Translations under genes and position numbers: made by a program | Source of the DNA: Poseidonocella sedimentorum | GTDB lineage: Bacteria > Pseudomonadota > Alphaproteobacteria > Rhodobacterales > Rhodobacteraceae | Assembly (NCBI RefSeq): GCF_900116005.1 | Contig: NZ_FOYI01000018.1 | Span: forward strand, 1 to 48,662 | DNA length: 48,662 bases | Direction of reading: 5' to 3' | The notes under the pieces: generated by a model | Seen by the model: the letters and a program-made list of their open reading frames with translations, nothing else | Told to the model about the DNA's origin: nothing | Databases searched by the model: none | Shown here: positions 7,296 to 16,629 of the stretch, one piece after another | Position numbering within the stretch: position 1 is the first letter of the stretch | Layout of the letters: every line of letters starts with the position of its first letter

Positions 7296-7325
7296 TTGAC
7301 GCACGGCAAGGGCGTGCGCTAGGTT
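7296..7325 (+). promoter_or_regulatory. putative smo operon promoter
   Basis: TTGACG (7296-7301) and TAGGTT (7320-7325) with an 18-nt spacer, 34 nt before smoE. The spacer holds an inverted repeat CGCACG-N7-CGTGCG (7300-7305 and 7313-7318), a second possible operator placed so that a bound repressor would block RNA polymerase. Confidence 0.5.
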
Positions 7326-7358
7326 TACCGGGCAACATCCAAATACGGGAGGATACGG

Positions 7359-8663
7359 ATGTACTTTACGCACGCATGTCGCGCAGCGACGGCGCTTACG
7401 CTGTTGGCAACAACCGCAGCTTACGCAGACACCATCACCATCGCGACGGTCAACAACGGTGACATGATCCGCATGCAGGGTCTCACCGATGACTTCACCG
7501 TCAAGACCGGTCATGAGGTCGAGTGGGTCACGCTTGAAGAGAACGTTCTTCGCCAGCGTGTCACCCAGGATATCGCCACCAAGGGCGGCCAGTTCGACAT
7601 CATGACCATCGGCATGTACGAGGCGCCGATCTGGGGTGCCAACGGCTGGCTCGTGCCGCTGGATGATCTCAGCGCGGAATACAACGCCGACGACATCCTG
7701 CCGGCCATGCGCAACGGCTTGTCGCATGACGGCACCATGTACGCCGCGCCGTTCTATGGCGAATCCTCGATGGTCTTCTATCGCACCGATCTCATGGAGC
7801 AGGCCGGGCTGGAAATGCCCGAAGCGCCCACGTGGGAATTCATCCGCGAAGCCGCTCTGGCGATGACCGACAAGGAAAACGAGATCTACGGCGCCTGCCT
7901 GCGCGGCAAGGCCGGATGGGGCGACAACATGGCCTTCATCACCTCGATGGCCAACTCCTTCGGCGCGCGCTGGTTCGACGAGGACTGGCAGCCCCAGTTC
8001 GACTCGGCCGAATGGCAGGAGGCTCTGACCTTCTACCTCGAGCTCATGGAAGAAGCGGGCCCTCCGGGCGCCTCCGGCAACAGCTTCAACGAGAACCTCA
8101 CGCTCTTCAACCAGGGCAAGTGCGGCATGTGGATCGACGCGACTGTCGCGGCCTCCAAGCTGACTGACCCGAGCGAATCCGTTGTGGCCGACAAGGTCGG
8201 CTTTGCCCTCGCCCCCAATAAGGACGGTGTGGACAAGCGCGGCAACTGGCTCTGGGCCTGGGCCCTCGCAGTGCCCGCCGGCACGCAGAACGAAGGCGCG
8301 GCCAAGGCCTTCATCGAATGGGCGACCTCGAACCAGTACATCGAGCTCGTGGCATCCAAGGAAGGCTGGGCGAATGTGCCCCCGGGTGCGCGCGTCTCGC
8401 TCTATGAGAACGAGGAATACTCCAAGATCCCCTTCGCGGACATGACCCTCAAGTCGATCCTCTCGGCCGATCCCAACAACCCGACCGTCGAACCCGTGCC
8501 CTATACCGGCGTGCAGTTCGCGGCGATCCCGGAATTTGCGGGTATCGCGGGCCAGGTTGGTCAGGAGTTTGCCGCGGCCGTCGCAGGCCAGCAATCTGCT
8601 GAAGCGGCGCTCGAGAAGGCTCAGGCCATCACCGCCGAGGAAATGGAAGCCGCCGGGTACTGA
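7359..8663 (+). CDS. smoE: polyol ABC transporter substrate-binding protein
   Basis: 434 aa, extracellular solute-binding protein family 1. A Sec signal peptide (about 1-23, ending TTAAYAD) exports it to the periplasm. The mature protein begins TITIATVNNGDMIRMQGL and shows the cluster features of sugar-alcohol binders (GYSVPFYGESSMVFYR-like segment APFYGESSMVFYR, NSFNENLTLFNQGKCGMWIDATVAAS). Gene order SBP, two permeases, ATPase, mannitol dehydrogenase matches smoE of the Rhodobacter sorbitol/mannitol system, so polyol binding is well supported by context. GGGAGGA lies upstream of the ATG. Its TGA stop sits exactly in the 3-nt loop of a perfect 7-bp hairpin (8654-8670). The intergenic gap to smoF is 235 nt and highly structured. 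Confidence 0.9.
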   Translation: MYFTHACRAATALTLLATTAAYADTITIATVNNGDMIRMQGLTDDFTVKTGHEVEWVTLEENVLRQRVTQDIATKGGQFDIMTIGMYEAPIWGANGWLVPLDDLSAEYNADDILPAMRNGLSHDGTMYAAPFYGESSMVFYRTDLMEQAGLEMPEAPTWEFIREAALAMTDKENEIYGACLRGKAGWGDNMAFITSMANSFGARWFDEDWQPQFDSAEWQEALTFYLELMEEAGPPGASGNSFNENLTLFNQGKCGMWIDATVAASKLTDPSESVVADKVGFALAPNKDGVDKRGNWLWAWALAVPAGTQNEGAAKAFIEWATSNQYIELVASKEGWANVPPGARVSLYENEEYSKIPFADMTLKSILSADPNNPTVEPVPYTGVQFAAIPEFAGIAGQVGQEFAAAVAGQQSAEAALEKAQAITAEEMEAAGY

Positions 8664-8670
8664 GTACCCG
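8654..8670 (+). other. hairpin with the smoE stop codon in its loop
   Basis: CGGGTAC (8654-8660) and GTACCCG (8664-8670) pair perfectly around TGA (8661-8663), the smoE stop. Ribosomes must melt it to terminate; it may protect the smoE mRNA 3' end after processing. Confidence 0.5.
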
Positions 8671-8684
8671 CCACGAAAGTCCGG

Positions 8685-8704
8685 GGGGCGGGCGTCCGCG
8701 CCCC
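8685..8704 (+). other. second intercistronic hairpin in smoE-smoF
   Basis: GGGGCG (8685-8690) pairs with CGCCCC (8699-8704) around an 8-nt loop. It is short but GC-only and belongs with the flanking hairpins as a likely mRNA-stabilising or partial-terminating cluster. Confidence 0.4.
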
Positions 8705-8737
8705 TCTCCCGGCAAATTGTGAACGTAACGAGTTCCA

Positions 8738-8810
8738 ATCGTCTGGTCGCACCCAAGATCGCCCCGCTCCGCGCCGGGCCAGTATTGCACCCGGCCAGAC
8801 GATCTTTTCC
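8738..8810 (+). terminator. possible partial terminator between smoE and smoF
   Basis: A perfect 9-bp stem ATCGTCTGG (8738-8746) and CCAGACGAT (8795-8803) is followed at once by CTTTTCC and TTT. The loop of 48 nt can itself fold. Read-through is required for smoFGK expression, so attenuation rather than full termination is expected. Confidence 0.5.
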
Positions 8811-8898
8811 TTTCATTCGCGATGTGTTGGGCGCAAGCTGCGTGCCACCACAGATTTATCGCAGACGCATTTCGCAACGAGCCACCGGGAGATAAGCC

Positions 8899-9765
8899 AT
8901 GGCGACACAGCATTCGCGATCAGCGGCCCGTTTCATGATGGCACCGGCGGTGATCCTCCTTCTTGGATGGATGCTCGTCCCCCTGATCATGACGCTCTAC
9001 TTTTCGTTCAAGCGCTACCTGCCTCTTCGGGGCGGTGACCTGGGCTGGACGGGCTTCGACAACTACGTTCGTTTCGTGACCTCTTCAGCCTTCTGGCCCA
9101 GCGTACAGGCCACGCTGATCATCGTCGGGGGCACGCTGCTCATCACCGTCATCTTCGGCGTGCTGCTGGGCATCCTGCTCAACCAGCCGATGTGGGGGCA
9201 GGGGGTCGTTCGGATCCTCGTGATCGCGCCCTTCTTCGTGATGCCCACGGTATCGGCGCTGGTGTGGAAGAACATGTTCATGGACCCGGTCAACGGCCTC
9301 TTTGCGCATCTGTGGAAGGCCGTCGGGGCGCAGCCGATCGAATGGCTCAGCGACATATCGCTCTTTTCCATCGTGCTGATCGTGAGCTGGCAATGGCTGC
9401 CCTTCGCCACGCTCATCCTTCTGACCGCGATCCAGTCGCTCGACAGCGAGCAGCTCGAAGCCGCCGAAATGGATGGCGCGCCGGTGCTCAAGCGCTTCGC
9501 CTACATCACCCTGCCGCACCTGAGCCGCGCGATCACCATCGTGATCCTGATCGAGACGATCTTCCTGCTGTCGATCTTCGCGGAGATCTTCGTGACGACA
9601 GGGGGCGCCTTCGGGTCGCGAACGCTGACCTACCTCATCTTCCAGCGCGTGCTGGAAAGCCAGAACGTCGGGCTCGGCTCTGCCGGTGGGGTCTATGCCA
9701 TCATTCTGGCCAATATCGTTGCCATCTTCCTGATGCGCATCGTCGGCAAGAACCTGGACGCGTGA
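8899..9765 (+). CDS. smoF: polyol ABC transporter permease 1
   Basis: 288 aa, MalF/UgpA-type inner-membrane permease with about six membrane helices (first at 12-34, PAVILLLGWMLVPLIMTLYF). The EAA loop that contacts the ATPase is at about 192-212 (EAAEMDGAPVLKRFAYITLP). A GGGAG precedes the ATG by 8 nt. It is 12 nt upstream of smoG, forming a tight smoF-smoG-smoK block. It forms the translocation pore together with SmoG. Confidence 0.92.
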   Translation: MATQHSRSAARFMMAPAVILLLGWMLVPLIMTLYFSFKRYLPLRGGDLGWTGFDNYVRFVTSSAFWPSVQATLIIVGGTLLITVIFGVLLGILLNQPMWGQGVVRILVIAPFFVMPTVSALVWKNMFMDPVNGLFAHLWKAVGAQPIEWLSDISLFSIVLIVSWQWLPFATLILLTAIQSLDSEQLEAAEMDGAPVLKRFAYITLPHLSRAITIVILIETIFLLSIFAEIFVTTGGAFGSRTLTYLIFQRVLESQNVGLGSAGGVYAIILANIVAIFLMRIVGKNLDA

Positions 9766-9777
9766 GGAGCTGAAATC

Positions 9778-10608
9778 ATGGCACGAACCGTCACGACCAA
9801 TCGCAAGATCATCAACACCGCCGCCGCATGGGCCGTCGGGCTGCTGATCTTCTTCCCGATCCTCTGGACGATCCTCACCAGCTTCAAGACCGAAGCTGTG
9901 GCGGTCGCCGACCCGCCGGTGTTCCTCGCCTTCGACTGGACACTGGACAACTATCGCACCGTGCTGGAGCGATCCAACTACGCCCGCTTCCTGATGAACT
10001 CGATCATCATCGCAGGGGGCGCCACGCTGCTGGGCCTGCTGATCGCGATCCCCGCCGCATGGTCCATGGCCTTCGTGCCCTCGCGCAAGACCAAGGACAT
10101 CCTGCTGTGGATGCTCTCGACCAAGATGCTTCCGGCGGTCGGTGTGCTCTATCCGATCTACCTGATCTTCATCCGGTTGGGTCTTCTGGATACGCGCACC
10201 GGGCTCATCATCGTGCTGATGCTGATGAACCTGCCGATCATCGTCTGGATGCTCTACACCTATTTCAAGGAAATCCCCGGCGAGATCCTGGAGGCCGCCC
10301 GGATGGACGGGGCGAGCCTGAAGGATGAAATCCTCTATGTGCTCACGCCGATGGCGATCCCCGGCATCGCGTCGACCATGCTGCTCAATTTCATTCTCGC
10401 CTGGAACGAAGCCTTCTGGACACTCAACCTCACCGCCGCCAAGGCAGCCCCGTTGACGGCGTTCATCGCCAGCTACTCAAGCCCCGAGGGTCTGTTCTTC
10501 GCAAAACTCAGCGCGGCCTCCACCATGGCCATCGCGCCGATCCTCATCCTTGGCTGGTTCAGCCAGAAACAGCTGGTCAGCGGCCTGACCTTTGGCGCAG
10601 TGAAGTAA
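9778..10608 (+). CDS. smoG: polyol ABC transporter permease 2
   Basis: 276 aa, MalG/UgpE-type permease. Six predicted membrane segments, the first at about 15-37 (AAAWAVGLLIFFPILWTILTS), and an EAA motif near residue 175 (EAARMDGASLKDEILYVLTP). The ATG follows GAGGAGCTGAAATC, giving a good ribosome site. It lies 12 nt after smoF and 12 nt before smoK, and is the second pore subunit. Confidence 0.92.
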   Translation: MARTVTTNRKIINTAAAWAVGLLIFFPILWTILTSFKTEAVAVADPPVFLAFDWTLDNYRTVLERSNYARFLMNSIIIAGGATLLGLLIAIPAAWSMAFVPSRKTKDILLWMLSTKMLPAVGVLYPIYLIFIRLGLLDTRTGLIIVLMLMNLPIIVWMLYTYFKEIPGEILEAARMDGASLKDEILYVLTPMAIPGIASTMLLNFILAWNEAFWTLNLTAAKAAPLTAFIASYSSPEGLFFAKLSAASTMAIAPILILGWFSQKQLVSGLTFGAVK

Positions 10609-10620
10609 GGATTTACGAAC

Positions 10621-11625
<1,005 letters not shown>

Positions 11626-11634
11626 TCGGCCCGG

Positions 11635-11682
11635 CCCGCCCCCCGCAGGAGCGCCCCGCAAGGGCATCCCGCGGGGGGCGGG
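11635..11682 (+). other. 12-bp GC hairpin between smoK and mtlK
   Basis: CCCGCCCCCCGC (11635-11646) pairs perfectly with GCGGGGGGCGGG (11671-11682) across a 24-nt loop. No T run follows, so a Rho-independent terminator is unlikely. It lies where smoS stands in the related Rhodobacter operon. Confidence 0.6.
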
Positions 11683-11750
11683 GCAGGTGCACGGCAGATT
11701 GGTCACTTGGTTAGCAGGCACTGGTTGAGCCGGCGCCCTGGAGTTTGGCA

Positions 11751-13226
11751 ATGAAACTATCGAATGACACGCTCGCGGAGCTTCCCGAGGCGATCATCCG
11801 CCCCAGCTACGACCGCGCCGCCCTGCGCCCCGGAATCGTGCATATCGGGGTGGGCAATTTCCACCGCGCGCACCAGGCCTGGTATCTGCATCGGCTGATG
11901 CAGGAGGGGCTGGCGCAGGACTGGGCGATCATTGGCGCGGGCGTGCGGTCTTATGACGCCGCGATGCGCTCCAAACTGCTGGCGCAGGATTGCCTGACGA
12001 GCCTCATCGAACTCGATCCGTCCGGCATGTCCGCCGAGGTGGTGGGATCGATGATCGATTACCTGCCCATCGAGGAGGGCAACGGCCCGCTCATTCGCGC
12101 CATGTCCGATCCCGCGATCCGCATCGTCGCCATGACCGTGACCGAGGGCGGCTACTACATCGATCCCGCGACGGATGCCTTCGACGCGAGTCACCCCGAC
12201 ATTCGCAACGATCTGGCAAATCCCGCCGCCCCGGTGACGTGGATCGGCGCTGTGCTCGCCGCGCTCAGCGCCCGGCGCGACGCGGGCCACGGGCCCTTCA
12301 CCGTCCAGAGTTGCGACAACCTGCGCGGCAACGGCGACATCTCCCGCGCCGCCGTCACGACCATGGCGCGGCTCTCCGATCCGGCGCTCGCCGACTGGAT
12401 CGAGGCCGAGGTCACTTTCCCCAACTCCATGGTCGATTGCATCGTCCCGGCCACGGGCGAGGCGGAGCTGGCGCTGGCGCGCAAGATCGGGCTCGACGAC
12501 GCCGCGCCGGTCACCCATGAGAACTATCGCCAGTGGGTGCTCGAAGACGCGTTCTGCGCCGGTCGGCCCGCCTGGGAAAAGGCCGGCGCGACGCTGACCC
12601 CCAATGTCCATGACTACGAGGCGATGAAGATCCGCATCCTCAACGGCGGACACCAGGTTCTGGCCAACGCCGGCGAGCTTCTGGCCGCCGGGACGATCCA
12701 CGGCTGCATGACCGATCCCGATATCTTCTCCTTCTTCATGCGGGTGCAGGAGGAGGAAATCGTCCCCCACGTGGCGCCCGTCCCGGGGATGACGCCGAGC
12801 GCCTATCTCGACCTCATCCGCCGCCGGTTTTCCAACCCCGAGATCGCCGACACCACGCGGCGCGTGGCCTTCGACGGCTCCTCGCGCCATCCCGGTTTCG
12901 TGCTGCCGATCCTGCGCGATGCGCTTGGTGCGGGCGGCCCGGTGGATGGGCTCTGTCTTGTGGAGGCGCTTTGGGCGCGGATGTGCGCCGCGACGCGCGA
13001 TGACGGCAGCCCGATCGAGGCCAATGACCCGGACTGGGACGCGCTGCACACCGTCGCGCTCGCCGCGCGGCAAGAGCCCGCGGCCTGGCTGGCGCAGAGC
13101 CATATCTATGGCGATCTGGCCGCCGAGCCGCAGGTAGCTGACCGGTTCGGCGCCTGGCTTGATGCGCTCTGGAGGGACGGCACGCGCGCCACGCTCGCGC
13201 GCTACGCGGCCGGGCGAAAGGGCTGA
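11751..13226 (+). CDS. mtlK: mannitol 2-dehydrogenase (polyol-specific long-chain DH)
   Basis: 491 aa. It oxidises D-mannitol to D-fructose with NAD and often accepts sorbitol or arabitol. The N-terminal Rossmann segment is IVHIGVGNFHRAHQAWYLH; the long-chain dehydrogenase active-site motif K-x4-N-x2-H is present as KIRILNGGH. ATG 11751 is preferred since GGAG lies 7 nt upstream; a TTG two codons earlier is possible. Length fits the family (about 480-500). Downstream of smoK, so imported polyols are converted directly to fructose. No fructokinase is in the window. Confidence 0.92.
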   Translation: MKLSNDTLAELPEAIIRPSYDRAALRPGIVHIGVGNFHRAHQAWYLHRLMQEGLAQDWAIIGAGVRSYDAAMRSKLLAQDCLTSLIELDPSGMSAEVVGSMIDYLPIEEGNGPLIRAMSDPAIRIVAMTVTEGGYYIDPATDAFDASHPDIRNDLANPAAPVTWIGAVLAALSARRDAGHGPFTVQSCDNLRGNGDISRAAVTTMARLSDPALADWIEAEVTFPNSMVDCIVPATGEAELALARKIGLDDAAPVTHENYRQWVLEDAFCAGRPAWEKAGATLTPNVHDYEAMKIRILNGGHQVLANAGELLAAGTIHGCMTDPDIFSFFMRVQEEEIVPHVAPVPGMTPSAYLDLIRRRFSNPEIADTTRRVAFDGSSRHPGFVLPILRDALGAGGPVDGLCLVEALWARMCAATRDDGSPIEANDPDWDALHTVALAARQEPAAWLAQSHIYGDLAAEPQVADRFGAWLDALWRDGTRATLARYAAGRKG

Positions 13227-13233
13227 GACCGGA

Positions 13234-14028
13234 TCAGCGCGCGGTGGGGCCCTCGGGCGCCCCCGCGAAGGGATCCTCCGGATAGCCCACCCCGGAGAGG
13301 TAGAGCCCGCCGGGCGGGCAGACCGGTCCGCAAGCCGCGCGATCCGCCGCAGCCAGGGCCTCGGCCACGCGCCCCGGCGTCCAGGCGCCCGCGCCGACCC
13401 GTTCCAGCGTCCCGACGATGCTGCGCACCTGATTGTGCAGGAAGGACCGCGCGGCGAGGTGGAAGTGAAACTCGACCCCGCCGTTGACCGCCACCTTGTC
13501 GATCGTGAGCCGATCCAGCGTCTTCACCGGGCTCTCGGCCTGACACATCGTGCTGCGGAAGGTGGTGAAATCATGCCGCCCGAGGAGATGCTGCGCGCCG
13601 GCGCGCATGGCCTCGAGATCGAGCGGTTGCGCAACCCGCCAGACATGCGCCCCCTCCAGCGCCGCCGGCGCGCGCCGCACCATGAGCCGGAAGAGGTACC
13701 GCCGCTCGCGGGCGGAAAACCGGGCGTGCCAATCCTCCGCCACCCGCGCGCAGCCAAGGATCGCCACGGGCGCGGGTTTCAGATGGTGGTTGAGCGCCTC
13801 TGAAAGCCGGAATGGAGTCCAGTCCTTGTCCATGTCGCAATGGGCCACCTGCGCCAGCGCATGGACGCCCGCGTCGGTCCGCCCCGCTGCGGCGATGGCA
13901 TGGGTGCGCGGCTCCAGCCGGGCGAGCGCGGCCTCGATTGCCCCCTGCACCGAGGGCTGTTCTTTCTGGCGCTGCCAGCCGGCAAACGGCGCGCCATCGT
14001 ATTCGATCAGGAGAGCATAGCGGGGCAT
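13234..14028 (-). CDS. truA: tRNA pseudouridine(38-40) synthase
   Basis: 264 aa. It converts uridines 38-40 in the tRNA anticodon arm to pseudouridine. The catalytic motif GRTDAGVHA contains the nucleophile Asp52; the N-terminal [19 protein letters not shown] and the C-terminal [13 protein letters not shown] are TruA signatures. The ATG at 14028 was chosen as it starts exactly at the conserved N-terminus; the open frame upstream is Arg-rich and unlikely. It converges on mtlK with a 7-nt gap, leaving no room for a separate terminator. Confidence 0.95.
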   Translation of the reverse strand: MPRYALLIEYDGAPFAGWQRQKEQPSVQGAIEAALARLEPRTHAIAAAGRTDAGVHALAQVAHCDMDKDWTPFRLSEALNHHLKPAPVAILGCARVAEDWHARFSARERRYLFRLMVRRAPAALEGAHVWRVAQPLDLEAMRAGAQHLLGRHDFTTFRSTMCQAESPVKTLDRLTIDKVAVNGGVEFHFHLAARSFLHNQVRSIVGTLERVGAGAWTPGRVAEALAAADRAACGPVCPPGGLYLSGVGYPEDPFAGAPEGPTAR

Positions 14029-14171
14029 GGGCGCGCAGATAGCGCGGGCAGGGCGGGCCCGCAATCCCCGAGCCGCAATCCCGACGGGTCGCGCGCGCAG
14101 CCGCGCCCGCACTGGTATCCGGACCGCCTCGCCTCTATCTTGAGGGAAAGGCAGGCAAAGGGGCAGCAGGT

Positions 14172-15587
14172 TTGGTTATTTCCTCCATCGCCGACGGGAT
14201 CACCCGCAGCATCGAAACGGTCGGTGATACCGTCTCGGGCGCGTTGTTCGAACCGGTTATCCGGCTGGGCGTTACCGGGCTCGCGCGGGCGGGCAAGACG
14301 GTGTTCATCACTTCGCTCGTCGCCAACCTGCTCGACCGGGGGCGCATGCCCGGGCTCGCAGCGGCGGCGAATGGCGCGATCCGCTCGGCCTATCTCCAGC
14401 CCCAGCCCGACGATACCGTCGCCCGGTTCGATTTCGAAAGCCACCTCGGTGCGCTCACCTCCGCCGCGCCCCACTGGCCGGACAGCACGCGCTCGGTCTC
14501 CGAGCTGCGGCTCTCGCTCCGGGTCCAGCCGTCGGGGCTGCTCGGTGCGGTATCCGGCCCGCGAACGGTGCATCTCGATATCGTGGACTATCCCGGCGAG
14601 TGGCTGCTCGATCTGTCGCTGCTCGATCAGGGCTATTCGGAGTGGTCGCGCGCGGCGCTTGCGCGGCTGGAGACGCGGGACTGCGGGGCGGGCTACCGCG
14701 CCGCGCTCGCCGCCGCCGATCCCGACGCGCGGCTCGATGAGCCCGCCGCCAAGGCGCTCGCCGCCGCCTACACCGACTACCTCACCACCGCGCGCGCGGC
14801 GGGGTTTTCCGATTGCACGCCGGGCCGGTTCCTGTTGCCGGGCGATCTCGCCGGCTCGCCGGTCCTGACCTTCGCGCCGCTTCCGCCCGATGGCGCATCG
14901 CGGCGCGGCTCGCTCCGGCGCGAGTTCGAGCGGCGGTTCGAGGCCTACAAGCGCGAGGTCGTCAAACCCTTCTTCCGCGATCACTTCGCCCGGATCGATC
15001 GCCAGGTCGTCCTCGTGGACGTGCTCGGTGCAATCCATTCCGGCCCGCCCGCGCTGGAGGATCTGCGCCGGGCGATGAGCGATATCCTCGGCGCCTTCCG
15101 CCCGGGCCGCAACGCCTTTCTCGCGCAGCTTTTCCTCGGCCGGCGCGTCGAGAAGATCCTCTTTGCCGCCACCAAGGCCGACCATCTGCATCACAGTCAG
15201 CACGCCCAGCTCACCGGGATCATGCAAGCCCTCACACGCGACGCCAGGGACCGCGCCGATTTTGCCGGGGCAAAGACCGAGGCCATGTCGATCGCCGCGC
15301 TGCGCGCCACCACCGAGACCACGCTTGATCATCAGGGGCGGCGGCTCGATTGCGTGCAGGGGCGGCTGCTCGATGGCGGGCGGCAGGCGGCGTTTTACCC
15401 CGGCGAATTGCCGCAAAACCCCAAGGCCCTGCTGCAGCCCGCGCGGCAAGGGGAGCAGGCCTGGCTCGACGCCGACTATGAGATCATGCGGTTCGCGCCC
15501 GCCGCGCTCACGCTCAAACCCGGCGAGGGCCCGCCGCATATCCGGCTGGACCGCGCGGCCCAGTTCCTGATCGGAGACCGGCTATGA
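14172..15587 (+). CDS. ycjX: YcjX-family P-loop GTPase-like protein
   Basis: 471 aa. A P-loop GLARAGKT lies at about 36-43, and [12 protein letters not shown] (about 138-149) is the Walker B-like switch segment characteristic of YcjX/DUF463. [12 protein letters not shown] (about 335) corresponds to the guanine-recognition (N/T)KxD motif. In Escherichia coli YcjX belongs to the phage-shock regulon. The start is a TTG at 14172 since no ATG lies between it and the P-loop; GGGGCAGCAGG precedes it. It overlaps ycjF by 4 nt (ATGA), a conserved pair. Confidence 0.9.
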   Translation: MVISSIADGITRSIETVGDTVSGALFEPVIRLGVTGLARAGKTVFITSLVANLLDRGRMPGLAAAANGAIRSAYLQPQPDDTVARFDFESHLGALTSAAPHWPDSTRSVSELRLSLRVQPSGLLGAVSGPRTVHLDIVDYPGEWLLDLSLLDQGYSEWSRAALARLETRDCGAGYRAALAAADPDARLDEPAAKALAAAYTDYLTTARAAGFSDCTPGRFLLPGDLAGSPVLTFAPLPPDGASRRGSLRREFERRFEAYKREVVKPFFRDHFARIDRQVVLVDVLGAIHSGPPALEDLRRAMSDILGAFRPGRNAFLAQLFLGRRVEKILFAATKADHLHHSQHAQLTGIMQALTRDARDRADFAGAKTEAMSIAALRATTETTLDHQGRRLDCVQGRLLDGGRQAAFYPGELPQNPKALLQPARQGEQAWLDADYEIMRFAPAALTLKPGEGPPHIRLDRAAQFLIGDRL

Positions 15588-16597
15588 CCGAACGCAAGGG
15601 GCCTGTGTTGATCGACCTTGAGAGTGGTGAGGACCGCCCGGCGCCAAGCCCCGCCGATGCCCCGCCCGTGCCCGATCCGCTGGAGGCCCCGCGCCCCGAG
15701 GGGCAGGCGATGCAGGTGCTTGCCACGCTCGGCGCGCGGCGCCGCTCGCGCCTGGTGACGTGGTTCTGGGGGCTTGCGGCGGCGCTTCTGTCGGCCTGGA
15801 TCTCCGTCGCGGCCTGGGATTTTATCACCGAACTGCTTACGCGCAACGAGGTGCTCGGGATCGGCGTCGGCGTCCTTGCGCTGGCGCTGCTCCTGGTCTG
15901 CCTGATGATCATCGGGCGCGAGCTTGCGGCCTTTGCGCGGCTCGGCCGGGTCGATGCGCTCCACCGCGAGGCCGAGGCCGTGCTGGCCGAAGAGGATCTC
16001 GGCCGGGCGCGCGATCTTGGGCGCAAGTTGGTGGGGTTCTATGCCCACCGCGACGATCTCGCCTGGGGTCGGCGCGCATTTTCCGAGCGGGTGGACGAGC
16101 AGTTCGACGTCGCCGCCGTGATCGGGCTGGCCGAGCAGGACCTGCTCTCGACGCTCGATGCCGGGGCGGAGGCCGAAATCCGCGCCGCCGCGCGTCAGGT
16201 CGCGACCGTGACCGCGCTGGTGCCGCTCGCCTTCGCCGATGTGGCCGCCGCCGCCACCGCCAACATGCGCATGATCCGCCGCATCGCCGAGATCTACGGC
16301 GGCCGGTCCGGCGGGCTCTCCACATGGCGGCTGACCCGCTCCGTCCTGACCCATCTCGTGGCCACCGGCGCGGTCGCGGTGGGGGACGATCTGCTGGAGC
16401 CGGTGCTCGGCGGCTCGCTTCTGGGCAAGGTGTCGCGCCGGTTTGGCGAGGGGCTGGTGAACGGCGCGCTGACCGTGCGCGTCGGGATTGCGGCGATGGA
16501 GGTCTGCCGGCCGCTCCCCTTCGTGACCACCAAGCGCCCCTCGGTGCGCCAACTGGTGCGCAGCGCGCTCACCGGGATCGTGACGGAGCGGAGCTAG
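15584..16597 (+). CDS. ycjF: YcjF-family (TIGR01620/DUF697) inner-membrane protein
   Basis: 337 aa. A Pro-rich cytoplasmic N-terminus (about 1-50) is followed by two membrane helices (60-84 and 88-112), a helical region, and a DUF697-like C-terminal part with small hydrophobic helices (VATVTALVPLAFADVAAAATANMRMI). It is translationally coupled to ycjX by an ATGA overlap and is the usual partner in this membrane-stress pair. No PspA or PspBC genes are nearby, so membership of a phage-shock response cannot be shown here. Confidence 0.88.
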   Translation: MTERKGPVLIDLESGEDRPAPSPADAPPVPDPLEAPRPEGQAMQVLATLGARRRSRLVTWFWGLAAALLSAWISVAAWDFITELLTRNEVLGIGVGVLALALLLVCLMIIGRELAAFARLGRVDALHREAEAVLAEEDLGRARDLGRKLVGFYAHRDDLAWGRRAFSERVDEQFDVAAVIGLAEQDLLSTLDAGAEAEIRAAARQVATVTALVPLAFADVAAAATANMRMIRRIAEIYGGRSGGLSTWRLTRSVLTHLVATGAVAVGDDLLEPVLGGSLLGKVSRRFGEGLVNGALTVRVGIAAMEVCRPLPFVTTKRPSVRQLVRSALTGIVTERS

Positions 16598-16629
16598 GGG
16601 CCGCCTGAGAACTGCGGGCCGGGCGCGGC

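Noticed and set aside
11626-11744. remnant of smoS
   Set aside because: The gap is too short and is mostly hairpin; no SDR-like residues in any frame.
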